DNA from: Atriophallophorus winterbourni
Taxonomy: Eukaryota; Platyhelminthes; Trematoda; Plagiorchiida; Microphallidae
Reading direction: 5' to 3'
Assembly (NCBI GenBank): GCA_013407085.1
Contig: JACCGJ010010702.1
Coordinates: forward strand, 37,903-101,902
Length of the DNA: 64,000 bases
Of the stretch, positions 1 to 12,117 are shown piece after piece. Made by a program: the position numbers and the translations under genes. Under the pieces are notes generated by a model, which ran no database searches, was not told the origin of the DNA, and saw only the letters and a list, made by a program, of their open reading frames with translations. Position 1 is the stretch's first letter. Each line of letters opens with the position of its first letter.

Positions 1-1824
1 ATATTGGCATCCGCGATTATTTTTTATTGTTCCATATTTTTTAAGGCGAGGTTCACTTATATCTTTCCACCAACATGTCATTTGTACTATATCAACTCCA
101 TCAAGAAGTCCAACATTTGAAATTACAGACCTCATAAAACATCCCACTTAACAATATCAATCAAATTATCGCAGCCGCCCGCAACTCCATGCAAACAAAA
201 AATTTTCACAATCATTTTGCTTCAAAATTGAGGCAAAGCACGTTTGCTCAAAACTTTCTTATTAATATCGTGTAATTTATAAGAGACAATATCATATTAT
301 CATTACTTATCATTCAAAATTAAACATTGTATTATATGATCCGAGCCGCATTCAAAAACGCTTACTAAAGAGGTACGCAGATCAAGCTATCCAAATAAAA
401 GACAATGAAATCCATGTGCTGTACTTAAGATTTTATTGTTTATATATTTGTTTGAGGTTTATTTACATCATGATTCTTTTTTCCGAAATTAATTGCTCCA
501 AGTCAATGATGATTTTATATGCGATAGTGGAGATTCTATCAGTTTCGCCAAAGTTAACTTAGCTTCGATTCTTTTTAAGTTGCTCGATATATATTGAAAT
601 GCGGAAATTTAGTATTCCTAGATTTTAGATTGAAGAATGTGTATCATAAAAAAGCTCGTAGCTGTAGAACACCATCCGATACTCATATATGAAAACCATA
701 TATAATCTACGCTATACCATCCTAAATAAGTTAGACAGTGGCTAGTTGTTTCTGGTTCGTTTACATATAATAATATTTGTATATGAAACGACATCTTATT
801 CAAAGATTTAGGTTTTCTACAATTTCGTTGAATAAAACGTTTTGTCCGTATAGTTTTAATGACAATATAGCTGCTAGTAATTTATGATGCTGATGTATCT
901 TATGAGGTCCCCCATATATATGGGGTTTTATCAGTTGTGCGATGAAACTCGAGGAACAAGAGAAATCTGATCAAACTGATCTCAAATAAACATTTGCGGT
1001 GATTTATCATCTTAACAATTCGTGAACAATTAATGTACATGAGCAAATAATTTACTTGTCATTCGTTTACTAAATATTAAGTTTTTTCGATAAGCATCTA
1101 CTTAATGACTGACAAAATTTCGAGAGAACCCATTGTGTCTTGATCTGATCGCGTCCTATTGAGCGTATTACCCATGTAACCTCTTGCATTCATTTTCATC
1201 AGCATATCCTCTGTCCAAAAGTGGTTGAAGAATCTCATATTTAAATCAACTATTTTGATTTCGGACTAGCAGCATAATATACATTTGATTTTCAGTACTC
1301 TGTTGTATGGTTATTTCTGTACCAGTTATAACCACAAATTAAAATTAACCTATGTTTCAATATTTCAGCAACCACATTTTTATTTTTATTCTTTGCAATA
1401 AACCCGTAGAAATTAATTGAGGACGGAAGTATGTTGATGCGAAAAATGTTTTATTTTACGTTTAACATAATGTCGCGAAGACCATTGCTGAAATGAGACA
1501 AAGGACTTACACTAAATGTAATTAATAAAAATGTAAAGAAAGGATTTCACATTACACAGAGAAGATTATTTTTCATGTAATATTCAAAGAAATCAGTTTT
1601 GACAGAATAATGACGTTCAGTCTCCAGTTAATTCAGCCCAAAAAAATAAACCATTTTCTGAAATCTTGAATTTTATTCCGAAAATAAATTTGACATTTCA
1701 TTCATGCTATTTGTTCGAAACAAAATATTCTCAATTATATATTCTGATGAAATATTTAGTATTTTGCTCGTTATCATGATCTGAAATTTTTCTGCTAATA
1801 TTTAATTTTATTTTTTTGATTTAG
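1..1824. other. AT-rich intergenic or intronic DNA
   Basis: No coding region could be supported here. Two pyrimidine-rich splice-acceptor-like sites occur, ending in TTTTCAG near 1294 and TATTTCAG near 1369, but neither opens a convincing exon. This is probably upstream intron of whatever gene uses the exon at 1825. Confidence 0.5.
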
Positions 1825-1913
1825 ATCTTCATCTGGTGACACGATTTATAACGAAGCTAAAATTGCTCATTTGAAGAGGGAAACACTTGTCATCAATTAT
1901 GATCTTATAAAAG
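1825..1913 (+). CDS. Candidate internal exon, unknown protein
   Basis: An 89-nt stretch preceded by a strong T-rich acceptor (TTTTTTTGATTTAG) and followed by a GTAATG donor. Only the frame starting with a one-base split codon is open. It reads SSSGDTIYNEAKIAH then LKRETLVINYDLIK, a charged, amphipathic, helix-like sequence. It enters in phase 2 and leaves in phase 1. A start exon was not found, so the 5' part of the gene would lie upstream or outside the window. No family was recognised. Possible partners downstream that accept phase 1 are at 2265, 9019 and 9547. The evidence is splice signals plus an open frame only; it could be a chance exon-like segment. Confidence 0.35.
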
Positions 1914-2264
1914 GTAATGAAAAGAGTGTTTACTTGTATTGTTCACGTATTCCGCACTAGGTGATGTAAGAAGTAAATTGTTTTAAAAATGTGCATCAAA
2001 TAGGACAAATAGGACACATTACATGATTGAAATAACATATGACTTACCGCTTGTCAAATTCGGCGGTACTAGAAAGATTAGCAAAATAAACAGAAAATAG
2101 TAATTTCAATAACGGTGAAAATTATTCACACGTCATTCCTTATCGATGTTTCTGTGATAGCTAGATATTATTTTTAGAACAGGATGTTAGGAGCGTAGTA
2201 TCATAAGGATAATTAAAATGATTATAAGCTTGTACACGTGTTTTGATAACTTGCTTTCTTTCAG

Positions 2265-2337
2265 ATTGCTCATTCCATCTGCAAATTCAAGAGCAAAGAT
2301 TTTTATTACATTCATGTTTTGAATTTATTGAATGAAT
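2265..2337 (+). CDS. Candidate exon after the 1825 exon
   Basis: A very good acceptor (CTTGCTTTCTTTCAG) is followed by a frame that is open in phase 1, the phase in which the exon at 1825 ends. It reads DCSFHLQIQEQRFLLHSC and then FEFIE before a TGA at about 2335. Joined to the upstream exon it continues an amphipathic, glutamine-rich, helix-like stretch. No donor is obvious, so it would have to be a terminal exon or end at the weak GTTTTG site near 2315. Unrecognised; supported only by the acceptor and phase match. Confidence 0.25.
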
Positions 2338-3339
2338 AGTAGAATTGACTGAACCTATTCCCTTCAATCGGACCACGTAAAAACAGTGTCAAAATAGGTT
2401 AGCCGTGTCGGATGTTTGGAAAAATTCGAGAGATTAATACGTTGATACGAACAATAATCATAGTGATTTTTTATACACATACACATGCTTAATTATTTAC
2501 AAGTTTATAATTAGTTAGTTAATTGAAATAAATTTTAGACAATTTACACGGCGCTCACCAGATTTCAGCGTATCAAGTTCTATTCAATAGAGAGATATGA
2601 AGAAATAAATATGTTAGTGAATGAAGAATAACCCGATATTTGGAACAAACTTTGACGGCTTATTAAAAGTTCGTCATATCAAATAAAGTAATTTTCATCT
2701 TTTTTCGCAAAGCTGAATTCATACCTGTGAAATTCTTCTTCGAAAATATGTTTTACCAAAACACGATTTACTTTGGATTCTCCTCAGAGAAATAGTAGAA
2801 GAGAATTCTAGCTCTCGAATGTCCAATTTTTTTTCATACTTAGGGATTTCTTATTATACTAAGAGTGTAGTCTTGTTATACCGTATCTCTTTACATATGT
2901 ATCGATTGATATCTCAAAAATATTTGACTTTGTATGACACATTTTTAATTTCGGTGTTTGTGATCAATCAGTTGGCCTACTTACCCAATTGCAAAAGTGG
3001 CATATCTGATGAGAAGAAATGAAGTTCAAGTGAATATTTGTTAAAAAAACAGCACCAAAGTCTGCGATTGTATTAGGTAGTGATGCGTATCAAGATGATT
3101 TAAATAACTAATTCAAGGTGATTCAAGGTATTTTAATGGTTAAAAATCAACAAGCTCAACAACAACCACAGGATGGTAAAAAATGAAATGCAAGTGTAGA
3201 AACAATATAAAAAACTAGATTAAGCAATATACACGTGTTCGGGAAACGAATTATTTAATAGAAGTTCGTATAATTTCGTTTTAAATTCATGCAATCTAGT
3301 GGAGTGAGCAACGGTTTTAAGTAAAACAGACACGGACAG
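2338..3339. other. AT-rich spacer
   Basis: No gene, RNA or repeat could be supported. The short open frame at 2819-3022 is expected by chance at this base composition. Confidence 0.5.
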
Positions 3340-4062
3340 AGTAAAAATATTTTCTACAGTTTAGGCGGGAATTGGGTACCACCAGCACATATTCAAGTAT
3401 GCGATAATTTCTCGTATACCTTCGCGTGAATAAATCTCGTAAGGGATGGTTCTGGGTATAAAGTGTTTTTGTAAAGTAAAATATGGTCTCCTCCGGTTCG
3501 TCGATAGGGAAAGTCTAACAGATTTATTCAACCTATCTTTCTTTATAAGGGTTGTTTCGGATGCTGAGAACTAGTTTTGTTGAGCAGTGATGAATTCGCT
3601 GCATGAGATCAACATCCTCCTTGAGCCACGAAGACCATAACTGGTCTCAAGTATTAATCAATTCAAGTATCCATGATCTTCGGAAATATATTGGGCGTAA
3701 CTTTTCCAAATACCCGTTTGAGTATATTTAGGTCACGTAATGCTTTTTCAAAGGCACTGTTAGTTTGAAGTAAGGTGTTACACTGGAGCATATCAAGACA
3801 AACAAATCTTTTTCTTCACTGCAATTTTCAAGGACATGTTATCCTATATGCTATGTAAACTCTACTCGATTCCCCACATTCATAATCCTGCATTTTTTGA
3901 AGATAAACGGCAGTATGCTCATTAACTACCAGCTGTGAATCCTATCAAGATCTTTTTGTAGTAGGAGACAATCTTCTGGCGTACGAATGCAACGCCCTAT
4001 CTTTATGTCGTCCGCAAATAACGAAATTACATCAAACAATTCCGGGTACTTGATTGACATAA
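3340..4062 (-). mobile_element. CR1-like LINE fragment (RT and 3' end)
   Basis: Read on the minus strand, the segment begins inside a reverse transcriptase. The frame LFDVISLFADDIKIGRCIRT carries the catalytic FADD box at 4007-4018 and is followed by a helix typical of CR1/jockey-type enzymes. After stop codons and frameshifts, further pieces match the conserved C-terminus of such ORF2 proteins: WSSWLKEDVDLMQRIHHCST, IRNNPYKER and TQNHPLRDLF. Endonuclease and palm N-terminus are missing, so this is a 5'-truncated or deleted, dead copy. Other fragments of related LINEs lie at 18.9-22.06, 31.8 and 42 kb. Assignment to the CR1-like group is from motif memory, not from a search. Confidence 0.75.
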
Positions 4063-4065
4063 TTC

Positions 4066-4138
4066 AAAAAGAAGATCGGAAAACCAAAAAGAGGATCGAA
4101 GAACCACTAAGATGATCGGAAACGAGAAATAGGATCAG
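4066..4138. repeat. Short tandem repeat, about 19-bp unit
   Basis: Four degenerate units built around AAGAGGATCGGAAAACCA follow one another at the upstream edge of the minus-strand LINE fragment. Units differ by a few substitutions. It lies where the LINE similarity stops, so it may mark the breakpoint. Confidence 0.55.
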
Positions 4139-7136
4139 AGTAAGTAAAATGCATTTCCAAAAACTCAATTCACACTTACTTTGCTCAAGGTAGGTTGCAA
4201 CTGCAAATACGTGAAAAATATCGCGTCAAAATTATCTAGTCAGTATAGCCATTAAACTTTGTTTTGTTATCTTGTATGATGAACAATTTACTGGTTACGA
4301 AAACTTTAAATTTCGAATGCGGTTAATTGGTTGCAGTTCCAGATTCCATCGACCAATTTTCCTCACAAATCTCGCGTATGGTTAATTGAAATTATCACGG
4401 TGCTTAGGCTGCCGTTACAATTCTCTAATCAACTTTAAGTAAAAACGGATATGATACGTGTGGTTTCAAAATATCAATAACCCATACTGGCAAACTCGTG
4501 AAATTTGATCACACAAGCATCATTTCATTATTGATGTGTTCATTATTATGTCTTCCGGTTTTTAAATATTTATAATATTATCATTCAATTATGGATTGTA
4601 TGTGAATAACTATTTTTATTATTTTTAATATTTTAAATATTCATTATCCTCATTCGTAAATTACTGAACGTAGTACAAATTTGAGAACGATTCTGATCGC
4701 GTCACGCATATAAACGTGTAAAGCTAGACGTGCCGCCAAATTAAATAACATCGTACAAAAGCATCACAAGTTCACGTAAATTTAAAATTAGTAACGAGTT
4801 AAATTTAAGACCAATGTATTGTGGTGCTCACATCCCCATCCCTTATAGTTGAATATAAGTGATTTAACATTAATTATGGAGTGATCTCAATTAGAGTGAT
4901 GTTTGCCTCAGCGAACGTGATGCGCTAATTATCATTGAATTTCGGGCTCTCATTCACGATTTTCAATTGCGTTTTTAGATATCAAAGATTACGTTTTACA
5001 AAAAAATTGTGACGCTCAAATTTAAAAACTTACTTGTGGGAAAATATCGTTCAGCTGTTGTCCAAAAGATCAAATTGACGAGGTTGTTTTAAAGCTGTGA
5101 ACCAATTGGATGACAAACTTTCATTCAAACATTGGTGAACGCAGACATTGAGAATTAACTTTGGCTTTTTGATGGACCTCAGGTTTTTTCAACAAATTTT
5201 GAAGAAGCATTTTTAATAACATTTGTGTGCCTGCTCTTCATAGAAAGAGATTTTTGTGTACGGATTTTGCTCACATTCAGAGATAACAAACGTAGGATAA
5301 TCACAATATTGTTGTGTTGAGAAAGTCAAAAAATGTCATTTGAAGACAATTGTTTGATAGTATTTCTAATAAATTCCAAACCTAGTAATTTTCAATCGAA
5401 AGTTTATCTGTTAATGTCCAGATGATAGCTGACACTTTCAATGAAACATGCTCGGTTAAGATTTTGCAAATCGAGTTACTTGAAGTTCTACATACCCATG
5501 CGGTAATCCTTCTTCTTACGTGCTGCAAGTTAATTTTAAGATGATATAGATGGGAATGAATGGAATCATTATATTTGTAGAAAACAAAATGTGATTTTAA
5601 TCAAAGAAATGTTCATATTATAAAGCGTACTTGATGTTCTGATTCGACTCAATGATTTTGTGATTACCCGTTTATTTTTATCAATGACAATGATACTAGG
5701 ATTATGTGATTCAGAATTTGGAGTTAATATTTATTCGTTAGAAAGGTAAATCGTTTTATATATTGAGCAGATGGCATTGCAAAAATAAAATCAAAATACG
5801 TATGGAATCTTATTTCTTGTTTTCTAATCACATTTATCATTTCCAACACTGAAGTTAAATCTTAGAAATAAATATTCCTTAAGCTGTCGGCAAGTATGCT
5901 TTCAGCTGTTGCAAATGAAAGCATAAATGTATTCACGGGAAACATCTTGATGATCACAAAAATATACACGCGATACTCTGATGCAAATTATACTTTTTAC
6001 ATTTTACCTTAGTCTAATTGTATAAAAATCATATAATCACTTTGTGTAATATACATTTTTTGAAAATGTTTAATACTTTTACTCGATTTAGCAATATGCC
6101 CCATGAAGCAAGCAATTGATAAACCCCGTGTGAATTTTAAATACTGAAATATATGCATCAATTGGCAAGTGGCGGTTGCACTAAAATTCCTAATAATATT
6201 TCTGTGAAAAAAATAAAAATTATTGATAACAACTGACTGATATGTCAATAAAAATGGATTCGCATTCATCTCATTAAAACACATAATTCTCTCACCCTTT
6301 TTGATTACGTTGTAAACTGAATGTGTTTAGAAATTTCAAAGATTTGTTTTAGATCGAATGAACTTTAAATAAACGTTTTTAATTTGCTATTGCCAAAGAT
6401 TTCATTGATTCTACAAATGATAACGGATAAATAAGGTGTATCATTATCATTTACTCACAATAGGCGATACGTCGAAACACTGGAAATAAATTTTAGTAGT
6501 GTTGAAATTAAATTCCAATGAACTGATTTTTTTGTTTATATGCGATATCAGGTGTACCTGCAAGTTTTCTGTAGGTGTTTCTGCTCTTGATATGGAATTT
6601 ACATTTTTATAACATCAGTCATTTTTAAATTCGCTTTTAATTAGGTTTTGTTTTGTTGCTCAAGTGAATCGTTTAACAAACAGGTTCTTGATTCGATTAT
6701 TCTGCAATCGATTCTAGTAAATGCAAAATGACCCATTAAATATGAATATTTATCTACCATTTTTGTGTAATTAATTAAATTGTGCGAGTGCTATAAAAAT
6801 GGTAATGTGTCACGTGTGATTAAAATTTCTATGGCAATCATATTTTGATTGCTAGTTCCACCGAATATGTAAAGGAACATGCACTTACCTGCTTTCGCCA
6901 CTTGAATGTTTAACAAACATGTTATGATAAGAACCTATAATAAGTAACTTGGTCTTAAGAATGAACCCTAAAGAATTCTCAATTCGTTATTCTTAGTTTC
7001 CTATTAACTACATTCTAGAATGTGAATAACTTTAGTTCTAATATATATTCAAACATGATACACAAAAAGAGCTTGGGCATATTAGCTTAGATTTAAAATA
7101 CACAGACGACAGTCCATTGCCGGATCAGGTCACCCA
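4139..7136. other. AT-rich spacer with one repeat scrap
   Basis: No gene could be supported over these 3 kb. A short piece at about 4816-4850 (TATTGTGGTGCTCACATCCC and following bases) matches the 5' end of the hammerhead-bearing repeat family seen at 11374, 26063 and 27918. The open frame on the minus strand at 6009-6284 (91 codons) is within chance length. Confidence 0.5.
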
Positions 7137-7515
7137 AAGTTTAACTGTGCCAATCTGATTAACAATGACATTCAGGTATAAATTCGTTAATCACATATCC
7201 ACTGTTGCAAGTCACACTAAAGCTCCTCTAACTGTTTCCGCATAATGAAGGCAAATAGCCGATACAGATTATGGTTTGCAAGTGCAGGAGATGTGAGCAT
7301 CTGACCTGTTCAGTTGACTGAGATTAATTGTGTGGATCGGTCATCAAGAAGAAGGCGTCGTCAATCTGATTACCAGTAGAATTCAAGTGCAAATGTGCAT
7401 ACGACTATTCCACTGTTCCAAGTCTCCTTGAAACCAGTCCTAATGCCTCCAATTGATGAGAGCACACAGCCATAAACCGATTCTAGTTTGTACGTGCAGC
7501 TTACGGAAACATTCT
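7137..7515 (+). repeat. Two decayed copies of the hammerhead repeat
   Basis: Two copies lie head to tail (about 7137-7310 and 7345-7515) in the ribozyme-sense orientation. Both contain a piece resembling CCACTGTTGCAAGTC followed by CTCC and a damaged ribozyme core. The first keeps stem II as GGC, AAATA, GCCG but has ATAATGA in place of CTGATGA. The second has TTGATGA and lacks a proper GAAA context. Both are therefore inactive. The first copy's GCCG suggests that the ancestral stem II was CGGC/GCCG with a closing C-G pair. Confidence 0.55.
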
Positions 7516-8489
7516 AAAAGCTGTTTAGACTCACATGATTCATCAACTAAATGAAGACAAGTGATATTTCGAGTTAATAAAACCGTGTTATAAAATCACA
7601 AACGATATATTTAGGTATTATTCACGGTAATCTAACTGAGGTTACATAAACAAATTCAAAAGTAAATATATGATTCGTCATCATATATTAATTCATCATC
7701 TTATTTTTTAAACCACGTCAGTTTTGTGAAACGAGATAATTCAATTTGTATTTATATTATTACACTTAGCTGGTGTCTGTATGTATATATTGGTAGTAAT
7801 TCATATGCTTGATTCTTTTTAACTTGAACGAAAATAGTTTTCTTGAATCTTTGACACTTTCTCTGATTCGATCGATTGTTTGCTTTATTAAAAATTATAT
7901 TTAATTACAATAAAATTAATTTAACACGTTTGGTTTCATAATGCAACTTACATTCCGTTGAGCTTCCTTTCGAATTGAAAACAGAAATTTGATAATTATG
8001 AATTTTCGATTTATAATACATGAAATGCCTCCGGATACATCGAGATTAACAGAATAGCATGCAGCTACTCAAGAAACTTACTATCATAGTAAGCTGCGGA
8101 ATGGTAAGATTTTGAAACTGGTTATTTTGCGGAAGAGTTCTATGGAAATACAGCATTTGTAGCAAGTATCAATATCACTAGAAACAAAAGTGTGCGATCT
8201 GTGTGTACAAAACTTTTTTGGGTAATAGTATTCCCAATTTAAATGTGAAATATAGATAAAAAATCAGTCCAAAGTTGGCATGACAGCGCACCCTCGTTGG
8301 CTTTCATTCAACAGGTTTATGACTCCTACAATTTTATATTATAAGTATTTCTATATTCAATACAATAACTGATTTAAACACTAAAACGCTATAATATTTG
8401 CAAATTTAATTGAATTTTTTCCCATTAGGCTTGCGAAATTAATAAAAGAATTGATGTTCACGACTCCTCGAGTCAGAAAATGTATTCGC
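7516..8489. other. AT-rich spacer
   Basis: Nothing recognisable was found in this stretch. Confidence 0.5.
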
Positions 8490-9018
8490 TCGACTGAAGA
8501 ATCTTGCAAAACTCTAAATTGTCACCTTTATTTTGTGCAGTTATCAAACATGCAATGTTTACCATTTCAAAAGACGAATCCATATATTTAAAAGTACAAC
8601 TTTGAGAAATTGCTGCGCAAAATATGCAGAAATAAAATTTAAAAAGGTTGTGCATACCACATATATTTAAAAGCAACGTGAGATAATTCTAAAATTGACA
8701 TCTTGAATTTTAACACATTGAATGCGATAGCGGAAACTGCTATTATCAATTATTTCAACCCTTATATCAAATTATCGACATCGTTTGCAAAAAAACACGA
8801 AGAGTAATTTTTATGTTGTTTTTAAATATTCTCTAATATTCTTTACAGCGACCCACCAGTGGGTCGTATAGCACTCAAGGTGTCAATGAAAAAACATTTG
8901 ACTGAAGCTAATGAAAATATCCCCGTTTATATCGCAAGCTATAATTTATCCTTATTATAACTAAATTTGTTTATCAATAAATACAGCGATATCAAATTAT
9001 TTTTGTAACCTATTTCAG

Positions 9019-9083
9019 GTAACGAAAATAACTCACAAAGTACCATAACTTCATTGACTTTCGGAATAAAATTGTGCAAATAA
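9019..9083 (+). CDS. Candidate terminal exon, duplicated copy 1
   Basis: A good acceptor (TTTGTAACCTATTTCAG) opens a 65-nt frame in phase 1 that ends in TAA. With a preceding G it reads GNENNSQSTITSLTFGIKLC and then K. Copy 2 at 9547 has the same acceptor position, frame and stop position. A shared frame and stop in two diverged copies suggests a real short last exon. A phase-1 upstream exon is required; the exon at 1825-1913 ends in that phase but the link is unproven. No family recognised. It could be a micro-exon-type gene or a chance conserved segment. Confidence 0.35.
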
Positions 9084-9546
9084 TAGGCAAAAAATATCAC
9101 AAGCTTCAAATATTAAAGAAAATCTATTTCTATGTAAATACCTATAGAAACTGTCACATTTATTTTGTGAAATTATCAAACATAAAATGTTTTAAATGTT
9201 TGAAATTTGTAACAAAATATATACTTACAACTTTGAGAAAATGCTACAAAAATATGCAGAAATATAATATAGGGAGATTGCGCAATTATGAAGCCACAAT
9301 ATTGTTCCCAAAATGTATGGTTGTTCACTTATAATTTGTAACAAAACGTTCCACAATCCACCACAGATGTTTAAAAGCAATTTGAGATCATTCTAAAATT
9401 GAATAATCAAATTTTGTTTAAGAAACGTTTGAATGAGGTTAATGAAAATATCCCCGTCTTATCGCATGCAATCGGTTATCATAATTATAATTATATTTGT
9501 AAAACAATAAATACAGTGATATCTTATTTTTTGAAAAATTATTCAG

Positions 9547-9611
9547 GTAACGAAAATAACTCACATAATGCCATAGCTTCCTTGACTTTAGGAATAAAAT
9601 TGTGCAAATGA
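9547..9611 (+). CDS. Candidate terminal exon, duplicated copy 2
   Basis: Paralogous to 9019-9083. The acceptor is AAAATTATTCAG, the frame enters in phase 1 and ends in TGA, giving GNENNSHNAIASLTLGIKLC and then K. Of the eight base differences from copy 1, six change an amino acid, one is silent and one changes TAA to TGA. A polyadenylation-like AATAAA lies downstream near 9671. Conserved length with many replacements would fit a fast-evolving short secreted product, but that is inference. Confidence 0.35.
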
Positions 9612-9655
9612 TAAGTAAAAATATCACAAGCCTCAGACAATTGAAAAAATGGAAT

Positions 9656-11373
9656 TTTATTCAAAAATTTAATAAAATTCACAATCTTGATCAGGCCAGG
9701 GCGGGCCTAATTTCTTGCTCAAGTCAGAAAAATTCTTAAATTATGGAAGACTTTATGAGTTTGAACCCGATATATTTAACGATGTAAGATTTCAATTATT
9801 ATTGTAGAAACTCGAATTGGTTTCAAGTTGAGTGTGATGGGTTTCATCAACCTCATAAATATTTCGATTTATAAAGTAAATTTAATCTCGTTATTCCAGC
9901 TTTCGACTCAATAAAACTTTTGAATGTTTTATATGAATCCATAAATTGCAATGACATTTTTACTAAAATTCGATCATCCTAGTGCCATCTTGCGCTTGAA
10001 TGAACTTACGTTAAACCTTGATTTTAAATTACGGTGTGTGAAGTTTTTTGAATATTTCAACTCACCCATTTTCTTAAAATGTTTCGAGAACTTGTAATCT
10101 AAAAAATAAAATTTAGACAAATAATTGTCGATGTAGCATGATTGATCGTTCGGCTGATTTTATATTCCATGTTGTACTGTCGCTAGTTACATGGTCGAGA
10201 TTTCACCACAATCAGCGTACGCCATCTGATTTTTGTACTCAAGAAACAGGAACGCACTTCTCAACGTAACACGGCATACAGATCCAAGACACACAGTAGA
10301 CTTGTGCAAAAACACAACACTTGTGCGCGCGAATAATATCCTTAAATTGTGTACATAATTACATGCATGCTCTGATGTATGTATGCATGTATAACAAAAC
10401 AATGAAGAAATATGTAGGATCAATTAAGTTGTACGTCCCCGAGTAATTTTCACACCATTGAACATTTTGAAATGTTCCTCAAACACATGCGACTTCATAT
10501 TTTATGATTAATATTATGAATGGCGCTGTGCAATCGAGTGGTAAAAATTTGAGGATTGAGAGATTATTTAATCATCAACTTCATTACAGGTATTGCAAAA
10601 TTATATGCTTTACTGAATGTAATGAACATCATCGCGCAACATCAAATGATTCGATATGTATAATTGGACATTTTTGATACGATAACTTTAAAGGAGAAAT
10701 CTATTGAATAATTGTAAACAGTTTAAAAAATCTTTAACTGACTTTTATCTCGCATTTGTTTCAATTCTAAATTTTCGAGAGTAAATAAATTTGAATATTT
10801 TGTTTTTAAAATGAACTATAAACGAACTATTGCCAACCGACTTCATTGAACTATGATCTTGAAGTATTACATTCTCGTTTGAATCGCAATTTTGGTCGAG
10901 CATATTTAAAATTGACGATTTATGTTGTGATGATTATACAAATCACGCATATTAGTTCGATCGGGGATAAGCGAAATGTTCTTCAAGTTCTCAATCGGTA
11001 TATTCCAGGTTTGGTTGCATGGTATAATATATATTCTATCGCGTAATATCTGTAAGATATCACCCATTTAGACGCTGCTACCTTCAAATTATTCTGTTTA
11101 ATGTGGTTGATGACAACGATAATAAAATTGCGACTGATGTTTGATTCAGAGCCTTACAATTTGATTCCAGTATAGTAATGACGTTTATCTTAAGAATAAT
11201 GTGATATTATATTTCGTGAAAGTTCAAGTGAATTGCATTAGTTATACTAACTATTGACTGTCGAAATATTTTATTTATCAGTTCAATGAATTGCAAACCA
11301 TAATCAAAAATTTCAAACTGACCGTCTTTCAGCGCTGTGTTTTTGAAGAAAGAAAAATAGTTTTTTTTCGAAA
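9656..11373. other. AT-rich spacer with one exon-like segment
   Basis: The only exon-like item is 10590-10618 on the + strand. The acceptor CATCAACTTCATTACAG is followed by 29 nt open in phase 1 (GIAKLYALLN after a preceding G) and a GTAATG donor. It would leave in phase 0. This is too short to prove. Nothing else was recognised. Confidence 0.3.
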
Positions 11374-11560
11374 TTGTGGTGCTCACACTTCCTTGCTATA
11401 TATCAATACCGTTTTCTGACTGTTTTCGTTCATTAGGAGGAGATAGTAAGTTCAGTTTCAGTGAGCCTTGAAACTATGGTGAAGTGGTAAACAAAGTTAT
11501 ACTTATATGCGACTGTTGTTTAACAAGGTGATTCTGTATTTGATCATCTTGGTTCTCTGT
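11374..11560 (-). repeat. Hammerhead-type dispersed repeat, decayed copy
   Basis: On the + strand this copy runs from ATTGTGGTGCTCACAC through TTTCAGTGAGCCTTGAAAC and GGTAAACAAAGTTATAC, in the same order as the copies at 33858 and 53249. The ribozyme would be on the minus strand. Its core is damaged: CTAATGA replaces CTGATGA, although the GAAA remains. It is a fossil copy. Confidence 0.6.
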
Positions 11561-12117
11561 AGGAAATCTATACAACAGTGCCATACATGTATATCTCTTT
11601 AATGTCTTCATACCATATTTATACGAATGAATATTCTGGAAAGAACTTTTTGCACGTTTTGTTCGCACATTAGAGTAGGCCATTTACGACGAATATACGC
11701 ATGCCTAGATTTATAGAATAGCCATTGCGTAAGTTCGATCACAAATAATATAACTTTTCATAGCCTACGCATTTTACATTGGGCAGAATCCTTTTACTTT
11801 TTAAACGCAAATTTATTTCACAATACGAATTAAAATTGTAACGTAATTTTAAGCATCATATAACCAGAGGCAAACTATTTTACCATTGTTCTAAATAACA
11901 CATAATTTTATCAAATAATCAGCATTTAAAAGACGTAAACAGAGAAAATATTGAATGTTGTATACTATTCACATTTTCTCAATCAAAATTTTGCAGAATA
12001 ACTTATATTTTTCAATTGACATCAAAATAAAATGTAACGTTTTATAACAAGAAAGAAGAGAGTGGAGTAGAGAAGGATTCACGTTTGAATTAAGAACGAT
12101 TTTCTAAGTTGATCTTC

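Larger units (their letters stand above)
8490..9655 (+). repeat. Tandem duplication, two units of about 0.55-0.6 kb
   Basis: The segment from about 8500 to 9120 is repeated at about 9125-9655. Matching landmarks are TGTCACCTTTATTTTGTG at 8519 and 9150 (one mismatch), TAATGAAAATATCCCCGT near 8908 and 9439, and GGTAACGAAAATAACTCAC at 9018 and 9546. The units differ by small insertions; the first has an extra block near 8850-8890 that includes TTCTTTACAG. Divergence is roughly 25% in most of the unit but only about 12% in the last 65 bases, which are also the coding-like part described separately. Confidence 0.7.
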
